In this document: one piece after another, positions 18,751 through 26,620 of the stretch
Layout: each line of letters starts with the position of its first letter
Numbering within the stretch: position 1 is the stretch's first letter
Source: UMGS1696 sp964621165
Lineage (GTDB): Bacteria > Bacillota > Clostridia > Oscillospirales > CAG-272
NCBI GenBank assembly: GCA_964621165.1
Contig: CAZULC010000001.1
Coordinates: 1 to 64,000, forward strand
Direction: 5' to 3'
DNA: 64,000 nucleotides
Translations under genes and position numbers: made by a program
The notes under the pieces: model-generated
Database searches by the model: none
Seen by the model: the letters and a program-made list of their open reading frames with translations, nothing else
What the model was told of the DNA's origin: nothing

Positions 18751-19494
18751 TTACTGAGCCGCCTTGACTGAGGTGATGTGGGGGTTGACGCCCTCGTACC
18801 AGTAGAGGAAGCCTTCCATGTCGATAACGTCGCCTATGTTCAGGTTCTTCACAGCGGAGTAAACCTCGGTGGTATTGTCGCAGAGGTCGGATTCAACGAC
18901 GAAGTTGTAGGTCTGTCCGTCCTTGGAAACGTTGAAGTAGAGGTCGTTGCCGTCCTGACCGGAGCCGTCCCAGTTGTAGAGGAATGCCACGTCGTTGCCG
19001 TCAGCGTCCTTGGAAGCCTCAACTGTCATGCCCTTGAAGGAAACCTTCATGTTCTGCTTCTTGATGAGGTCTTCGGTGCCAAGAAGGGATGTAACATCCA
19101 CGGGGTCAGCCACGTAATTGCCCTCAACGATTTCGAATGTCGCGTCGGTGATTTCAACTTCGCCGGCCCATTCAGACTTGTATCCTGTTACTTTGATCTT
19201 TGTACCGACGGTCAGCTTTTCATAGTCATCCTCGGAGCAAGCTACGCCGTAGAAGAAATACGCGCCTTCTCCGTCCTGTGCGTAAACGTTAGCCTTGTCT
19301 TCCCACCATGACTGCTTAGCCTGAACATAAGCTTCAACTGTCACCTGTGTGTCAACTGCAGCAGCGTCGTATTCAGCGTAGGTCATAACGCCTTCGCTCT
19401 TTTTGTTGATGTCTTCCTCAGTCTCGCTGGAACATGACGCAAGTGCGAACACTGTCATTACTGCCGCGAGAGCAAGTGCGATAATCTTTTTCAT
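18751..19494 (-). CDS. Secreted lipoprotein with OB-fold-like repeats, unknown
   Basis: A 247-residue lipoprotein. I start it at ATG 19494, which has an AAGGAGAG site 8 bases upstream, rather than at the longer reading from 19554. The signal peptide is MKKIIALALAAVMTVFALASC. The mature protein has a pattern common in gut clostridial lipoproteins: MTYAEYDAAAVDTQVTVEAYVQ, then a KANVYAQDGEGAYFFYG segment, LTVGTKIKVTGYKSEW, and a second similar half ending in NIGDVIDMEGFLYWYEG. This suggests two OB-like barrels that may bind a ligand or nucleic acid. No partner gene is adjacent and no enzyme motif is seen. Confidence 0.7.
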   Translation of the reverse strand: MKKIIALALAAVMTVFALASCSSETEEDINKKSEGVMTYAEYDAAAVDTQVTVEAYVQAKQSWWEDKANVYAQDGEGAYFFYGVACSEDDYEKLTVGTKIKVTGYKSEWAGEVEITDATFEIVEGNYVADPVDVTSLLGTEDLIKKQNMKVSFKGMTVEASKDADGNDVAFLYNWDGSGQDGNDLYFNVSKDGQTYNFVVESDLCDNTTEVYSAVKNLNIGDVIDMEGFLYWYEGVNPHITSVKAAQ

Positions 19495-19617
19495 TTTTTT
19501 CTCTCCTTGAATTTTTGAATTTAATTCGTGAAATATTTCCCTCGGGAAATTCATTCACCTTAATTATAACTCCATCGCCGAAAGAATGCAATAGTTTACG
19601 GGAAAAAAGTTTACAAA

Positions 19618-21294
19618 TTATTGTCCCCATGGAGCGGATTTTTTGCCGTTTTTTACTCCCTGCCTTCTTTTTTTCTTCTTTTTGCTGTACTCCGCCAAAG
19701 AGTAGCCGCCGATTCCCGCCCACGCGAGGATTATAGTTCCAATCAGGCATTTGGACATGACGGGAAGAGGGCCAAGGTCTTCTTTTTTGCCGACCGCACC
19801 TCCGCTTTCACGGCTGTCGAGACGGTACAGGGACGTCACGTCCGCGAAGAGGTTTTCGATGTACTCCTCGTCTATCGTCTCACCGCGGTTGGTCGACTTG
19901 ACCACGTTCTCGATCATCTGCCCCGCCGCGTCCCTGAGTGAGGTTGAACCGCTCCAGACGGGAGTGGTGAAGGTGGAGTCAATGTTGTCCAGTATGAGAC
20001 GGGAGGCCTTGATTTTCACGTCGTAGTGTTCCCCGTAGTCCTCGCCCTCACGTGAGAGGTAGTCCTGATATTCCGCCGACTCCTGTGCCTTTGTGGTAGT
20101 GGGGACGTAGCCCTCGGTTTCGGCGTATGCAGTCTGAACCTCGTTTGTGAGCAGGTACTGTGCGAAGAGCCACGCGGCGGTTGTCTGACCTTTGTCCGGC
20201 TTGTTGAACACGCACAGCGACGGACCTTGGGATATCATCTTCGGGTTCGACGTATCGTACTGGGGAACTGTGCGGACTGCCGTCTCGAACTCAACGAATT
20301 TGTCCTCGGCTATGTCCGACAAGGGAGCGTGGGAACCCATCCATGTTGCGCCTGCGGTGGAGTCGATTGCAAACACGCACTGTCCGGCGTTGAGGAAGTT
20401 TGCAGGGTAGCTTGAAATTTTGAAGGTGGAGAAAGCTCCGGTCTTGGCGTGCTCTGCCACGGTGTAGAGTATTTCACGGGTGGAGTCGTTGAAGATGTTC
20501 ACGTCCCCCTCGGGTGAAGAGTAGCCCGCATCAAGCTGATATAGTGACTGGATCATCATGTTGTCAGTGGACTTGTAGATAAACGGAATCATGACCTTCT
20601 GCCCGTTGAGGTAATACGTGCCGTCCTCATCCTTCTGGGCCGCTTTTTCCGACACTTCCCAGATGAAGTCCCACGTCAGCTCGTCGGGTACGGTGTAGCC
20701 AAGCTTTTCTACATAAGTCTTGTTGATATAGCATGCTTCGCTTGAGCGCATGAATGGGAGGGCATAATAGTTCTCACCCAGTTTACACTCCTCGAGGAAT
20801 TTCGGGATTATCTCGTCAACCGTTGGGGAATCAAAACGCAATTGGTCGCCGCCAAGTCCTATGTGGGGGTCGTTCATCAGCTCGTCGAGGGGTACTACAA
20901 TGTTCTCGCCCGTGATGTATGTGGCAATGTGGTCGGGGTAGGTTATGCACACATCGGGGGTTGTGCCGGTGGAGATGTTGGTGATGACGTCGTTGTAGAT
21001 TTTGCCGTAGTCGGTGTAGAGCCGCAGGTTCACGGTGATGCCCGGGTAGAGGTTCTGGAAGTCCGCGATTGCCTTTTCGTAGATGCGGGTCTGGGTGATG
21101 TTTGTGTCGTTTTTCGCCCAGAACGTGATTTCGTAGTGTGAGTCGGCGTCGAAGGATTCGGGAATCGAGTATGGTTCCAGTCCCTGTGAGCCGTGGCAGG
21201 AAGTCATGGTTAAGGCTGGCAAAACGGAGAGGGCAGCTGAAAGAATCAAGGATGTTGTTCGATTTTTGATGCTTTTCTTCATTATAGTATTCAT
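19618..21294 (-). CDS. Sugar ABC importer solute-binding protein with C-terminal membrane anchor
   Basis: A 558-residue family 1 (UgpB/MalE-like) binding protein. After a signal peptide ending near Cys33 (LTMTSC, an imperfect lipobox) comes YEITFWAKNDTNITQTRIYEKAI and the hinge region STGTTPDVCITYPDH, typical of this family; the ligand cleft follows (YINKTYVEKLGYTVP ... TWDFIWEVSEKA). Unusually, a membrane helix (about residues 516-537) and a strongly basic tail (KKKKKRR) close the protein, so it may be anchored at both ends. The ATG overlaps the stop of the permease gene by one base (TAATG). It works with the two permeases and the divergent ATPase to import an oligosaccharide or glycerol-phosphate type ligand. 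Confidence 0.9.
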   Translation of the reverse strand: MNTIMKKSIKNRTTSLILSAALSVLPALTMTSCHGSQGLEPYSIPESFDADSHYEITFWAKNDTNITQTRIYEKAIADFQNLYPGITVNLRLYTDYGKIYNDVITNISTGTTPDVCITYPDHIATYITGENIVVPLDELMNDPHIGLGGDQLRFDSPTVDEIIPKFLEECKLGENYYALPFMRSSEACYINKTYVEKLGYTVPDELTWDFIWEVSEKAAQKDEDGTYYLNGQKVMIPFIYKSTDNMMIQSLYQLDAGYSSPEGDVNIFNDSTREILYTVAEHAKTGAFSTFKISSYPANFLNAGQCVFAIDSTAGATWMGSHAPLSDIAEDKFVEFETAVRTVPQYDTSNPKMISQGPSLCVFNKPDKGQTTAAWLFAQYLLTNEVQTAYAETEGYVPTTTKAQESAEYQDYLSREGEDYGEHYDVKIKASRLILDNIDSTFTTPVWSGSTSLRDAAGQMIENVVKSTNRGETIDEEYIENLFADVTSLYRLDSRESGGAVGKKEDLGPLPVMSKCLIGTIILAWAGIGGYSLAEYSKKKKKRRQGVKNGKKSAPWGQ

Positions 21295-22142
21295 TAGCCC
21301 TTAGTACCTCCTCTTGCGACGCCTTCCATTATCTTATTCCGGAACAGCAGGAACAGCACCACCAGCGGGACTGAGATTACCACCACTGCCGCCATCATTG
21401 CGGGGATGTTCTCCCGTCCGAAGCCGTTTTCCCGTATCTCCTGTATGCCGTTTGACACGAGGAAGTAGTTTTTGTCATCGGTGATAAGTCTGGGCCAGAC
21501 GTAGGAGTTCCAGCACTCTATAACCTTGAGAATTACCACCGTCACGATTGTCGGCTTGCATATGGGAATCAGGACTTTGCGCAGGTACTTGAAGTCGGAT
21601 GTACCGTCCACCTTTGCGGCGTAGTAAAGCTCGTCGGGGACTTGGGCGAAGTTTTCCTTCAATAAATATATGTAGAATACGGACGTAACCGAGGGGAGAA
21701 TCAGTCCGGCAAAGGTGTTGCGCAGTTCTAAATTTGTGATAGTGGTGAAGTTTGTGATTACAACAAGCTCCGTGGGAATCATCATCAGTGCGAGGAACGC
21801 GGTGAAGGCGATATTCTTCCCTCTGAAATTCAGTCTTGCGAAGGCGAAGGCCGCCAGAACCGTCACCACAAGCATGACTGCGGTCGTGATTACCGTAAAG
21901 ATTACAGTATTGAGAAAGTACCGTGCGAGAGGTACGGCGGTGAAGGCTTCCTTGTAGTTTTCTAAGGTGGGGGACAGAGTGAAGAACTTAGGCACGTACT
22001 CGGAGTTATAGGAGCTGTAGGACTTGACCGAGGTGAGAATCATCCAGTAAAACGGGAACAACACCATGATTCCCCAGAGGGTCAGGACTATGTAGGTGAA
22101 GATGTTCAGGGCGGTTTTTTTGGAGTTGGTTTTGGGTTTCAT
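21294..22142 (-). CDS. Sugar ABC importer permease (UgpE/MalG type)
   Basis: A 282-residue permease with six predicted membrane helices. The CUT1-family EAA loop that docks on the ATPase reads DELYYAAKVDGTSDFKYLRKVLIPICKP cut here to its core EL-YYAAKVDG and VLIPICKP, near residues 177-205. It has a short N-terminal cytoplasmic segment and PFYWMILTSVKS at the first helix, as in MalG-like subunits. It pairs with the 22190 permease; 47 bases separate them. Confidence 0.93.
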   Translation of the reverse strand: MKPKTNSKKTALNIFTYIVLTLWGIMVLFPFYWMILTSVKSYSSYNSEYVPKFFTLSPTLENYKEAFTAVPLARYFLNTVIFTVITTAVMLVVTVLAAFAFARLNFRGKNIAFTAFLALMMIPTELVVITNFTTITNLELRNTFAGLILPSVTSVFYIYLLKENFAQVPDELYYAAKVDGTSDFKYLRKVLIPICKPTIVTVVILKVIECWNSYVWPRLITDDKNYFLVSNGIQEIRENGFGRENIPAMMAAVVVISVPLVVLFLLFRNKIMEGVARGGTKG

Positions 22143-22189
22143 GATAAACCTCTATATTTAGTGTGGAGTTTGGAGTGTGAAGAGCGGGG

Positions 22190-23080
22190 TTAATAATGCA
22201 CGTGTTTCTTGCTCACAAGAAGATTTATTGCGGTAATGGTCAGCACTATCAGGAACAGTATCACTGCCGCCGCTGACGCGTATGAGGGGAAGCCGCCGCT
22301 GTTGCCGTAGAGCATGTCGTAGATGTAGCCGACTATGGTGTTCATTTCCGCGGCGTTCAGGTCCACTCCGAAGAGGGCTACCGCGTCGCTGTAGGCTTTG
22401 AACGCTCCGATGAAGCCGGTGATTACGAGATAGAATATCATTGGGGAAATCATTGGCAGGGTGATTTTGCGGAAGATTTTGAACTTTGACGCGCCGTCGA
22501 TTTTTGCGGCCTTATAGTAGTCGTCCTTGACCGAGGCCAGTGCACTGGTGAGAATCAGGATTTTGAAGGGCATGACCACCCATATTGTATAGAAGCACAG
22601 CACGAACATCTTTGCCCAGTACGGTCCCGTGATGAAGTCAACAGAACTGCCACCGAAGAGGTTGATGAGCAGGTTCACAAGTCCCTCGGAGTAGGCGGTT
22701 TTTTTGAAGAGAATCATGAATACGAGTCCCACCGCGAGGGTGTTTGTTACGTATGGCAGAAAGTACACGGTCTGGAACAGGCTCCGCAGCTTTTTGATTG
22801 AGCTGAGCGCGGTGGAGATGAGAAGCGCGATAAACGTAGAAAGCGGAACGGTGACTGCCACGAGAATGAGGGTGTTCTTCACCGCCTGCAAAAAGTACGG
22901 GTCCCGCAGGACGTAGGAGTAGTTGTATACGCCCACGCCGAAGTAGCTCTGTGACGCGGAGTTGTACCCTTCCTCAAATGAGTAGACGAACACGTCCACC
23001 AGCGGGTACACCATGAACACGGCAAGGAACAGCAGTGCGGGAAGCAGGTACAGCCACGCCTTGGGATTGTTTTTTTCCAT
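22190..23080 (-). CDS. Sugar ABC importer permease (UgpA/MalF type)
   Basis: A 296-residue CUT1-family permease with six membrane helices. The N-terminus has WLYLLPALLFLAVFMVYPL, the usual first helix, and the EAA loop reads YYKAAKIDGASKFKIFRKI followed by TLPMISP near residues 190-215. It is the first gene of the minus-strand importer operon, read from the consensus promoter at 23117-23145. With the second permease it forms the heterodimeric channel. Confidence 0.93.
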   Translation of the reverse strand: MEKNNPKAWLYLLPALLFLAVFMVYPLVDVFVYSFEEGYNSASQSYFGVGVYNYSYVLRDPYFLQAVKNTLILVAVTVPLSTFIALLISTALSSIKKLRSLFQTVYFLPYVTNTLAVGLVFMILFKKTAYSEGLVNLLINLFGGSSVDFITGPYWAKMFVLCFYTIWVVMPFKILILTSALASVKDDYYKAAKIDGASKFKIFRKITLPMISPMIFYLVITGFIGAFKAYSDAVALFGVDLNAAEMNTIVGYIYDMLYGNSGGFPSYASAAAVILFLIVLTITAINLLVSKKHVHY

Positions 23081-23116
23081 AGGTTCACCTTAGACATATA
23101 TTATATATTCACCTTT

Positions 23117-23145
23117 ATTATAAATCTTTCCCGGGGTTTTGTCAA
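23117..23145 (-). promoter_or_regulatory. Perfect consensus promoter for the sugar importer operon
   Basis: On the minus strand TTGACA (23145-23140) and TATAAT (23122-23117) are exactly 17 bases apart, with both hexamers perfect. Its -35 lies 18 bases from the -35 of the opposite promoter, so a single bound regulator could control both directions. Confidence 0.85.
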
Positions 23146-23163
23146 CTTGTATTGCGGAATTTC

Positions 23164-23192
23164 TTGACTTTAGACGCACAATATGGTATTAT
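23164..23192 (+). promoter_or_regulatory. Promoter for the importer ATPase gene
   Basis: TTGACT (23164-23169) and TATTAT (23187-23192) with a 17-base spacer, upstream of the 23256 ATPase gene and back to back with the importer promoter. Confidence 0.7.
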
Positions 23193-23255
23193 TTTAGATA
23201 TAAAAAAGCGGTCAGGACAATGGACGCCCAAGCCGCGTATATTGAGGTAATATTA

Positions 23256-24353
23256 ATGATAGTTAAATTAGATAACATTACAAAGGTGTTCCCCGGACGG
23301 AAGAAGGGCTCGCCGGACGTGGTGGCGGTGGACAGGTTCAGTTTCACCCTGCCCGACGGGAAACTTGTTGGACTGCTGGGTCCGTCAGGCTGCGGGAAAA
23401 GCACCACACTTTACATGATATGCGGCCTTGAGAAGCCTACCTCGGGCAGGATTTTCTTTGGGGACGAGGACGTGACCGACCTTGAGCCTGAGCACCGGGG
23501 AGTGGGGCTTGTTTTCCAGAATTACGCCCTGTACCCCCACATGACCGTTGCCGAAAACATAATGTTCCCTCTAGGCAACCTAAAGGGCAAGGACAGGCTG
23601 ACGAAGGAGCAGATGCTGGAGAAAGCCAAAGAAGCGGCAAAGCTCGTGCAGATTGAGGGACTCCTTGACCGGAAGCCCAGCGAGTTGTCCGGCGGTCAGC
23701 AGCAGAGAGTCGCAATTGCCCGGGCGCTGGTGAAGATTCCGCGAGTTCTTTTGCTTGACGAACCCCTCTCAAACCTTGACGCCCGCCTGCGGCTCCAGAC
23801 CCGGGAAGAAATACGTCGGATTCAGCGGGAGACGGGAATTACCACGGTATTTGTCACGCATGATCAAGAAGAGGCCATGAGCATATCCGACGTGATTGTG
23901 GTGATGAAGGCGGGGGTGATTCAGCAGATTGACAAGCCGCAGTCAGTATACGACGACCCGAAGAATTTGTTTGTGGCGAAATTTTTAGGCACTCCGCCGA
24001 TTAACGTATTTGAAGGTACGGTTAAGTCGGGCAGGCTGTTTTTAGGGGAAGACGGTATAGCAGACGTCGGCTGTCCTGACGGGGACGTGTGGGTCGGAAT
24101 CCGTCCCGAGGGCTTTGTGCCGGACGAGATGGGAGAGCTCCGCTGCGCCCTCACCGGGGTTGACGTAATGGGACGGGACGTGTCAGTGGTTTCCCGTCAC
24201 CCGTCTTGCGTGAATGACAGCGGCGTGATCCGCTCCATAATCAGCGCGGAGGACAGACCCGCGGAAGGCGAGACTTCGGTGTCGTTTACAATAAAGAAAA
24301 ACAAATTATACCTGTTCGACAAGCAGACGGAAGAGCGGATTTTGTTCGATTGA
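23256..24353 (+). CDS. Sugar ABC importer ATP-binding protein (UgpC/MsmK type)
   Basis: A 365-residue CUT1-type ATPase. I start it at ATG 23256, 7 bases after a GAGGT site; longer readings begin upstream of the predicted promoter. Walker A is GPSGCGKST, the Q-loop is LVFQNYALYPHM, the signature LSGGQQQRV, Walker B VLLLDEPLSNLD and the H-loop VTHDQEEAMS. The C-terminal third is the regulatory TOBE/OB domain (VWVGIRPEGF). It stands divergent from the binding protein and permeases; MsmK-like ATPases often serve more than one sugar importer, which would explain its separate promoter. Confidence 0.93.
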   Translation: MIVKLDNITKVFPGRKKGSPDVVAVDRFSFTLPDGKLVGLLGPSGCGKSTTLYMICGLEKPTSGRIFFGDEDVTDLEPEHRGVGLVFQNYALYPHMTVAENIMFPLGNLKGKDRLTKEQMLEKAKEAAKLVQIEGLLDRKPSELSGGQQQRVAIARALVKIPRVLLLDEPLSNLDARLRLQTREEIRRIQRETGITTVFVTHDQEEAMSISDVIVVMKAGVIQQIDKPQSVYDDPKNLFVAKFLGTPPINVFEGTVKSGRLFLGEDGIADVGCPDGDVWVGIRPEGFVPDEMGELRCALTGVDVMGRDVSVVSRHPSCVNDSGVIRSIISAEDRPAEGETSVSFTIKKNKLYLFDKQTEERILFD

Positions 24354-24391
24354 GCTCCGGCGCGGGTTTTTAAAGTTTTGTCAGGGTCCGC

Positions 24392-25849
24392 TCATTCGAT
24401 TTTTGGGGCAGCGTGGATTGGTCTGCCGTCATAGTTCAGCCGAGTTCCATGGCATGGGCAGTCCCATGTGCAGTCGGCGGAATTCCACTGCAGCTCACAC
24501 CCCATGTGGGGACATCTGACGTTTGTGTAGTGCAATACTCCCTCTCCGTCACGGTATGCGCCCGTTCGTTTTCCGCCCCGATTTACGATTCCGCCCTGAT
24601 TTGGCTTCAGATCCGCGGGAGTGAGGCGGGATTCGGTGTATTTCTTCATCATGCCGGTCACGGACTCCTCCGTATGCTCGCTCAGGCTTGAAGCTCCGGC
24701 GGGGAGGATTTTACGGCCCGGGGAAAAGACGTCGGCGTACCACATCTCACGGCCCTTCACAAGCTCCGACGTGATTATTGCCGACGCGGCTGAGGCTGTC
24801 ATTCCCCACCCGTTGAATCCGCCTGAGTAGATGACGCCGGACTTGAGCCTGCCCACTGTGGGGAGTGAGTCGTGTGTGTAGACGTCATTATTGGTCCAGC
24901 GGCACTCCACCCTTGCATTCGGTGCGTAGGTGCGCAGAGTCTCCTCGAGGGCGACGAAAACTTCCTCACCCGGGGCTTCACGCTGGGCAAGTCCGTTGAC
25001 TATAAGGCCGCCGTCGTATGCGCGTCTAACACCGATTCCGCAGTCGACACAGTATGAAGCGCTGTTCTCGAGGATTTCGCAGTCAACGGGTTCGCTTTTT
25101 ATGGCGGAGGAAGTTTTTCGGAAATACTTTACGGGATTTGTCAGGCTCGGATGTGCGGGGTAGTTTGTGGCGCAGATTACAGCCGAGGCGTGAATCGTAT
25201 GCTGTCCCACGTTGAGAGAATGGGCGGAAATATTCTCAGCAGGGGAATTTTCATATATCTTAAATTTGCCCGACAGGCACAGTCCGTAGGCAAGGGTCGG
25301 AATATCAAGTATGAGCTGGTCGTAAATCCGGACTGCTCCCATGTGGGAATCGGGAATCGGGGCGGCGTTTTTCGAGTATCCCGCGCAGGGGATGTTCAGG
25401 GACTTCATGATCTCATACTCCCGTCGGAGTCTTCGGCTTCCGTATTTTTCGTAGAAGTACATGTCCACGGGGACGGCAGAGCGTTTGATTTTAGCCGACA
25501 GCTTACGCAGAAGATTGAGTCCGTCAGTATACGCGGCGGCCGCTTTTTCCGCCTGTTCCGGCATGAGGGATGAATAGAAGAACGGCCGTCCTACGGTGGC
25601 TTTTGCGGTGGTCCGTCCGGTTTTGCCTGAGAGAAGCTCTCCTTCCTCAAAAAGAACGCATCTCAGGCCGGACTCCGCGATAAGGCAGGACGTGAAAATT
25701 CCGGCAAGACCCCCGCCTACGACGGCACAGTCGACAGTTATGTCGTTCTCCAGTGGTGGACACGGGCGGAAAGCGGAATAGTCCCGGGTTCTGCTCCATA
25801 TTTCCGGAATGGGAAGCGCGGTTTTATCGCCTGACATCTGTAAGTTCAT
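24392..25849 (-). CDS. FAD-dependent oxidoreductase with C-terminal Rieske domain
   Basis: A 485-residue fusion. Residues 1-370 are a DadA/glycine-oxidase-type flavoprotein: the FAD motif VDCAVVGGGLAGIFTSCL near residue 40 and a C-terminal YSGGFNGWGMTASAASA. The last 60 or so residues form a Rieske 2Fe-2S domain with the ligand pairs CPHMG and CPCHG, close to the end. This arrangement is known from Bacillus YhfW-like proteins. It would remove hydrogen from an amine- or amino-acid-like substrate and pass electrons through the cluster. The gene ends 38 bases from the convergent importer ATPase gene. Confidence 0.88.
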   Translation of the reverse strand: MNLQMSGDKTALPIPEIWSRTRDYSAFRPCPPLENDITVDCAVVGGGLAGIFTSCLIAESGLRCVLFEEGELLSGKTGRTTAKATVGRPFFYSSLMPEQAEKAAAAYTDGLNLLRKLSAKIKRSAVPVDMYFYEKYGSRRLRREYEIMKSLNIPCAGYSKNAAPIPDSHMGAVRIYDQLILDIPTLAYGLCLSGKFKIYENSPAENISAHSLNVGQHTIHASAVICATNYPAHPSLTNPVKYFRKTSSAIKSEPVDCEILENSASYCVDCGIGVRRAYDGGLIVNGLAQREAPGEEVFVALEETLRTYAPNARVECRWTNNDVYTHDSLPTVGRLKSGVIYSGGFNGWGMTASAASAIITSELVKGREMWYADVFSPGRKILPAGASSLSEHTEESVTGMMKKYTESRLTPADLKPNQGGIVNRGGKRTGAYRDGEGVLHYTNVRCPHMGCELQWNSADCTWDCPCHGTRLNYDGRPIHAAPKIE

Positions 25850-25970
25850 TTTATCACCTTTGGTTTTCGTGTTTTATATAGTATTGCCGTTTTTGCGGGA
25901 AAAATTTCACTGAAAGCCGGAGCAAACGAAAAAAATCCGGCGAAAAATGAAAAAAACTTTGATTTTACTA

Positions 25971-25999
25971 TTGCAATTGTGCTTTTGTTGTGGTAAAAT
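25971..25999 (+). promoter_or_regulatory. Promoter of secG
   Basis: TTGCAA (25971-25976) and TAAAAT (25994-25999) are 17 bases apart. The predicted leader before secG is about 105 bases. Confidence 0.65.
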
Positions 26000-26112
26000 A
26001 TTACGGTACACATATAAAAGGCAACGCTGCCGGGCTACGGCTTCGATTTGAGGACACGTCTGCATTCTCAGAATTGTGCGGTGCTGCCAAAAGGAACTCA
26101 CGGAGGATAATC

Positions 26113-26484
26113 ATGCAGATAGCAATAGGCATAATTTTAATAATTGCCGCAGTATTTCTTGTTGTGGCGGTTCTCATGCAGTCCGGCAAGAGCCATGAGC
26201 TTTCGGGTACGATTGCGGGCGGCGCTGAGACCTTCTTCGGCAAGGAAAAGGGTTCGACCATCGACAAAAAGCTGTCCAAGCTCACCACGGTTGTTTCCAT
26301 CGTTTTCGTGGTTCTCGTTCTTGCGTCCTATCTTCTTCAGGATGTAGGGAAGACCACATCTACCGCGACAACAACGATTTCCCAGACAAGCACCACTGAA
26401 ACCGAAGCGGAGACAGAAGCGGACGACGGCGAAACCGAAGCCGAAACAGACGCTGAAACCACAGCTGACGAGGTAATGGAATAA
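26113..26484 (+). CDS. secG: SecG translocase subunit with long acidic tail
   Basis: A 123-residue protein, started at ATG 26113 after a GGAGG site. Residues 1-75 are a normal SecG: two membrane helices around LIIAAVFLVVAVLMQSGK and VVSIVFVVLVLASYLL, with the conserved loop FGKEKGSTIDKKLSKLT between. SecG eases protein passage through SecYEG. The last 45 residues are a low-complexity tail of Thr and acidic residues (TETEAETEADDGETEAETDA), which typical SecG proteins of 70-80 residues lack. The neighbour rnr matches the common secG-rnr order; smpB, the usual third gene, is absent. Confidence 0.9.
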   Translation: MQIAIGIILIIAAVFLVVAVLMQSGKSHELSGTIAGGAETFFGKEKGSTIDKKLSKLTTVVSIVFVVLVLASYLLQDVGKTTSTATTTISQTSTTETEAETEADDGETEAETDAETTADEVME

Positions 26485-26490
26485 TAAAGT

Positions 26491-26520
26491 AAGCGGAGTA
26501 CTTAACTCTCCGCTTTTCTT
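26491..26520 (+). terminator. Terminator after secG
   Basis: A perfect 8-base stem (AAGCGGAG at 26491, CTCCGCTT at 26508) with a 9-base loop and a T-rich tail, 6 bases after the secG stop. It separates secG from rnr. Confidence 0.8.
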
Positions 26521-26620
26521 TATGCTGAATAAATCAGGCGGGAAAAGTAATATAATTTTGGAGGATTATTCTATCAGAGTGAGCATTCCGACAACAGACA
26601 GGAGTAAAATATAGTTTTAT

